Source: DASUPK01 sp963724665
GTDB lineage: Bacteria; Actinomycetota; Thermoleophilia; Solirubrobacterales; 70-9
Assembly: GCA_963724665.1 (NCBI GenBank)
Contig: CAVRVH010000009.1
Coordinates: 1 to 64,000, forward strand
Direction of reading: 5' to 3'
Length of the DNA: 64,000 nucleotides
The position numbers and the translations under genes are program-made. The stretch's first letter is position 1; each line of letters opens with the position of its first letter. Under the pieces are notes generated by a model that was not told the DNA's origin, did no database searches, and saw only the letters and a program-made list of their open reading frames with translations. Positions 61,962 through 64,000 of the stretch are shown piece after piece.

Positions 61962-64000
61962 GTGCGCGATGATTCGAGCGTGAGCCATGTCCTCTTTCCG
62001 ATCCTCCTGGGGATCGGGCTGCTGGTGTTCGGGGGCATCATCGCCGCCAGGGCGCGGCTCCTGTTCGCGGCACGCCCCGCAGCGCGCTGGGACCGGATTC
62101 CCGAGCGGATCAGGCAGACGATCCTCTACGGACTCGGCCAGCGCAAGTTCCTCTCCGGCGAGCAGCCTGCGGGGATCATGCACGCGCTCGTCTTCTGGGG
62201 CTTCGTGGTCCTGGTACTCCAGGTGATCACGCTGTACGGGCGGGCGTTCGACGCGGGCTGGAACATCCCCGGCTTCGCGCCCGACGAGCCCCTGGGCCCG
62301 CCCTTCTTCATCGCCCGCGACCTGCTCGAGGCCAGTGTGATCGTAGGCGTCACCTACATGCTCTACCGGCGGGTCGTCCTGCACACTCCGCGGCTGTTCG
62401 GCCTCGGCCGAGCCGAGCAGCGCTACCGCGAGGCCCCGCACTGGGAGGGCGTCCTGATCCTCGTAATGATCCTGCTGATCATGGTCGGCGGCCTGCTTTA
62501 CGACGCCGGCCTGCTGGTCGCAGACGACATCCACGGCCACGAGCGCGACTTTGCGCCGCTCACCGCGCTAGTGGCCGCGGCACTTGGGGGCCTCTCCCCT
62601 TCCGCGGCGCGCACGGTGAGCGACGTCGGCTGGTGGCTGCACAACCTCACCGTGCTGGCGTTCCTGTGCCTGTTGCCCCTGTCCAAGCACTTCCACATCA
62701 TCACAGCGATCCCGAACGTGTTCTTTGCCAAGCTCCCGCCTCGCGGCGCTGAGCGACCGCTCGAGGTGACCCACGTGCCCGCCGCTCCCGTCGCCGCCCT
62801 GGAGCCGCCGCCCGAGGGTCTCGTCGGAGTGGCCTCGCTGTCCGACGTCACCTGGAAGCAAGTGCTCGACGCGTTCTCGTGCACCGAGTGCGGCCGCTGC
62901 ACGGCCGTCTGCCCCGCCACCGCCGCGGGCACGCCGCTGGCCCCGCGGCAGGTGATCCTGGACATCCGGGATCGCCTGTACGACCACCCCGACCAGCAGC
63001 GGAACGGCGACAGCTCCTCGGCGCCTTTGATTTCAGCGGAGGCGCTGTGGGCGTGCACGACCTGCATGGCCTGCGTGGAGGCGTGCCCGGTGGGGATCGA
63101 GCACGTCCCCACGATCGTGGACATGCGCCGAAACCTCGTCGATCAGGGCGAGCTGGATCCGCTCCTTCAGCAGACGCTCGAGAACTACGGCAACCAGGGC
63201 AACTCCTACGGCAAGTCGGCGCGGCTTCGGGCCCGATGGGCCAAGGGCCTGGACTTCAAGATCCCGGACGCGCGGAGCGAGCCGGTGGAGTACGTCTGGT
63301 TCGTGGGCGACTTCGCGTCGTTTGATGAGCGCGTCCAGGTCGCCTCGCAGTCCGTGGCACGGATCCTGCACGACGCCGGCGTCTCGTTCGGGTTGCTGTA
63401 CGAGGGCGAGCGCAACTCGGGCAACGACATTCGCCGGATCGGCGAGGAGGGGCTGTTCGAGATGCTGGTCGAGCAGAACATGAGCGTGCTCGCCGATGCG
63501 CAGTTCGAGGCGATCTTCACCACCGACCCTCACTCGCTGAACGCCCTGCGCAACGAGTACCCCCGGTTCGGCCTCAGCGTTCCCGTCTACCACTACACCG
63601 AGCTCCTCGCCGACCTGGTCGCGAAGGGAGCCATCTCGCTGCGAACCCCGCTCTCCGGGACGCGCGTCACCTACCACGATCCGTGCTACCTGGCTCGCTA
63701 CAACCGGATCACCGAGGCGCCACGACAGCTCATCGAGGCGACCGGTGCGGAGCTGGTGGAGATGCCTCGCAACGGGGCGAACACATTCTGCTGCGGGGCG
63801 GGCGGGGGCCGCATCTGGATGAGCGATGACGACGAGACGTCGGAACGGCCCAGCGAGCAGCGGATCCGCGAAGCGCAGACGCTGGGAGACCTCGACTACT
63901 TCCTCGTCAGCTGCCCGAAGGACCTGTCGATGTACTCAGACGCCGTCAAGGTCGTGGGCGCCGATTTCGAGGTTGCCGAGCTGACGGCGCTGATCGAGCA
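61962..64000 (+). CDS. Membrane Fe-S oxidoreductase, EtfD-like (ETF:quinone electron transfer), partial at window end
   Basis: The first 250 residues hold five to six membrane helices of NarI-like type with candidate haem histidines (HALVFWGFVV, WWLHNLTVLAF, SKHFHIITAI). Two [4Fe-4S] motifs follow, CTECGRCTAVCP and CTTCMACVEACP, then a CCG domain with YHDPCYLARYN and TFCCGAGGGRIWM. This order matches membrane subunits such as mycobacterial EtfD, which pass electrons from electron-transferring flavoprotein to quinone during acyl-CoA oxidation. The start may be GTG at 61,956, 61,962 (GGAG site) or 61,980. The stop is outside the window. No etfAB genes are visible. Confidence 0.87.
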   Translation, partial: MRDDSSVSHVLFPILLGIGLLVFGGIIAARARLLFAARPAARWDRIPERIRQTILYGLGQRKFLSGEQPAGIMHALVFWGFVVLVLQVITLYGRAFDAGWNIPGFAPDEPLGPPFFIARDLLEASVIVGVTYMLYRRVVLHTPRLFGLGRAEQRYREAPHWEGVLILVMILLIMVGGLLYDAGLLVADDIHGHERDFAPLTALVAAALGGLSPSAARTVSDVGWWLHNLTVLAFLCLLPLSKHFHIITAIPNVFFAKLPPRGAERPLEVTHVPAAPVAALEPPPEGLVGVASLSDVTWKQVLDAFSCTECGRCTAVCPATAAGTPLAPRQVILDIRDRLYDHPDQQRNGDSSSAPLISAEALWACTTCMACVEACPVGIEHVPTIVDMRRNLVDQGELDPLLQQTLENYGNQGNSYGKSARLRARWAKGLDFKIPDARSEPVEYVWFVGDFASFDERVQVASQSVARILHDAGVSFGLLYEGERNSGNDIRRIGEEGLFEMLVEQNMSVLADAQFEAIFTTDPHSLNALRNEYPRFGLSVPVYHYTELLADLVAKGAISLRTPLSGTRVTYHDPCYLARYNRITEAPRQLIEATGAELVEMPRNGANTFCCGAGGGRIWMSDDDETSERPSEQRIREAQTLGDLDYFLVSCPKDLSMYSDAVKVVGADFEVAELTALIE

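Overview
This window comes from a high-GC bacterium, most likely an actinobacterium of the Thermoleophilia/Solirubrobacterales type. The inference rests on a six-gene mce operon, a DUF3556 membrane protein beside a phytoene-desaturase-like enzyme, a group II truncated globin, many GTG starts with ATGA/GTGA overlaps, and secreted proteins with the LALFVALGGTAYA signal-peptide style. No 16S rRNA gene is present, so the placement is not proven.

Layout. Bases 1-3,900 hold several recognisable genes (flavin oxidoreductase, dodecin, RTX metalloprotease, polysaccharide deacetylase-like lipoprotein), each broken by single-base shifts and interrupted by a 42-base C run; this looks like poor sequence at a contig end. 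From 3.9 to 14.7 kb come a diguanylate cyclase, a GH25 lysozyme, a MEDS/ATPase sensor, a lactate-monooxygenase-like enzyme with a sulfatase, a DUF3556/desaturase pair and a degenerate EAL protein. A tRNA-Leu/tRNA-Glu pair follows. A 5.8-kb integrative element sits in the tRNA-Glu gene (45-bp att repeats at 14,890 and 20,668) with a broken integrase, a broken replication-relaxation-type gene and a large nested inverted repeat. From 21 to 25 kb lie a secreted protein, a divergent pyruvate kinase and a frameshifted secreted protein. A tightly overlapping six-gene mce operon fills 25.2-34.1 kb.

From 35.1 to 41.6 kb a cobalamin riboswitch heads a five-gene operon: two exported DUF4430 (transcobalamin C-terminal-like) proteins, EcfT, a fused double EcfA ATPase, and an S component fused to an extracellular alpha/alpha-toroid domain. 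Together these carry both domain types of animal intrinsic factor/transcobalamin, attached to an ECF importer. After this come a nitroreductase, GlpD, an unusual Rho-like protein with Arg in place of the Walker A Lys, a serine hydrolase, a Bax-inhibitor/globin/Tag operon, an MFS exporter, an ABC1 kinase, an SDR, a truncated enoyl-ACP-reductase remnant, an acyl-CoA synthetase, a beta-phosphoglucomutase/GH65 phosphorylase cassette, a GNAT protein and a partial EtfD-like membrane Fe-S oxidoreductase.

At least 13 short hairpin repeats are scattered between genes at 15-25 kb and 52-57 kb. They share a GCYGCTTT...AAAGCRGC type stem but have three loop classes, and at two loci the same two classes occur in the same arrangement. 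Several exported proteins also share short lysine-rich C-terminal tails.
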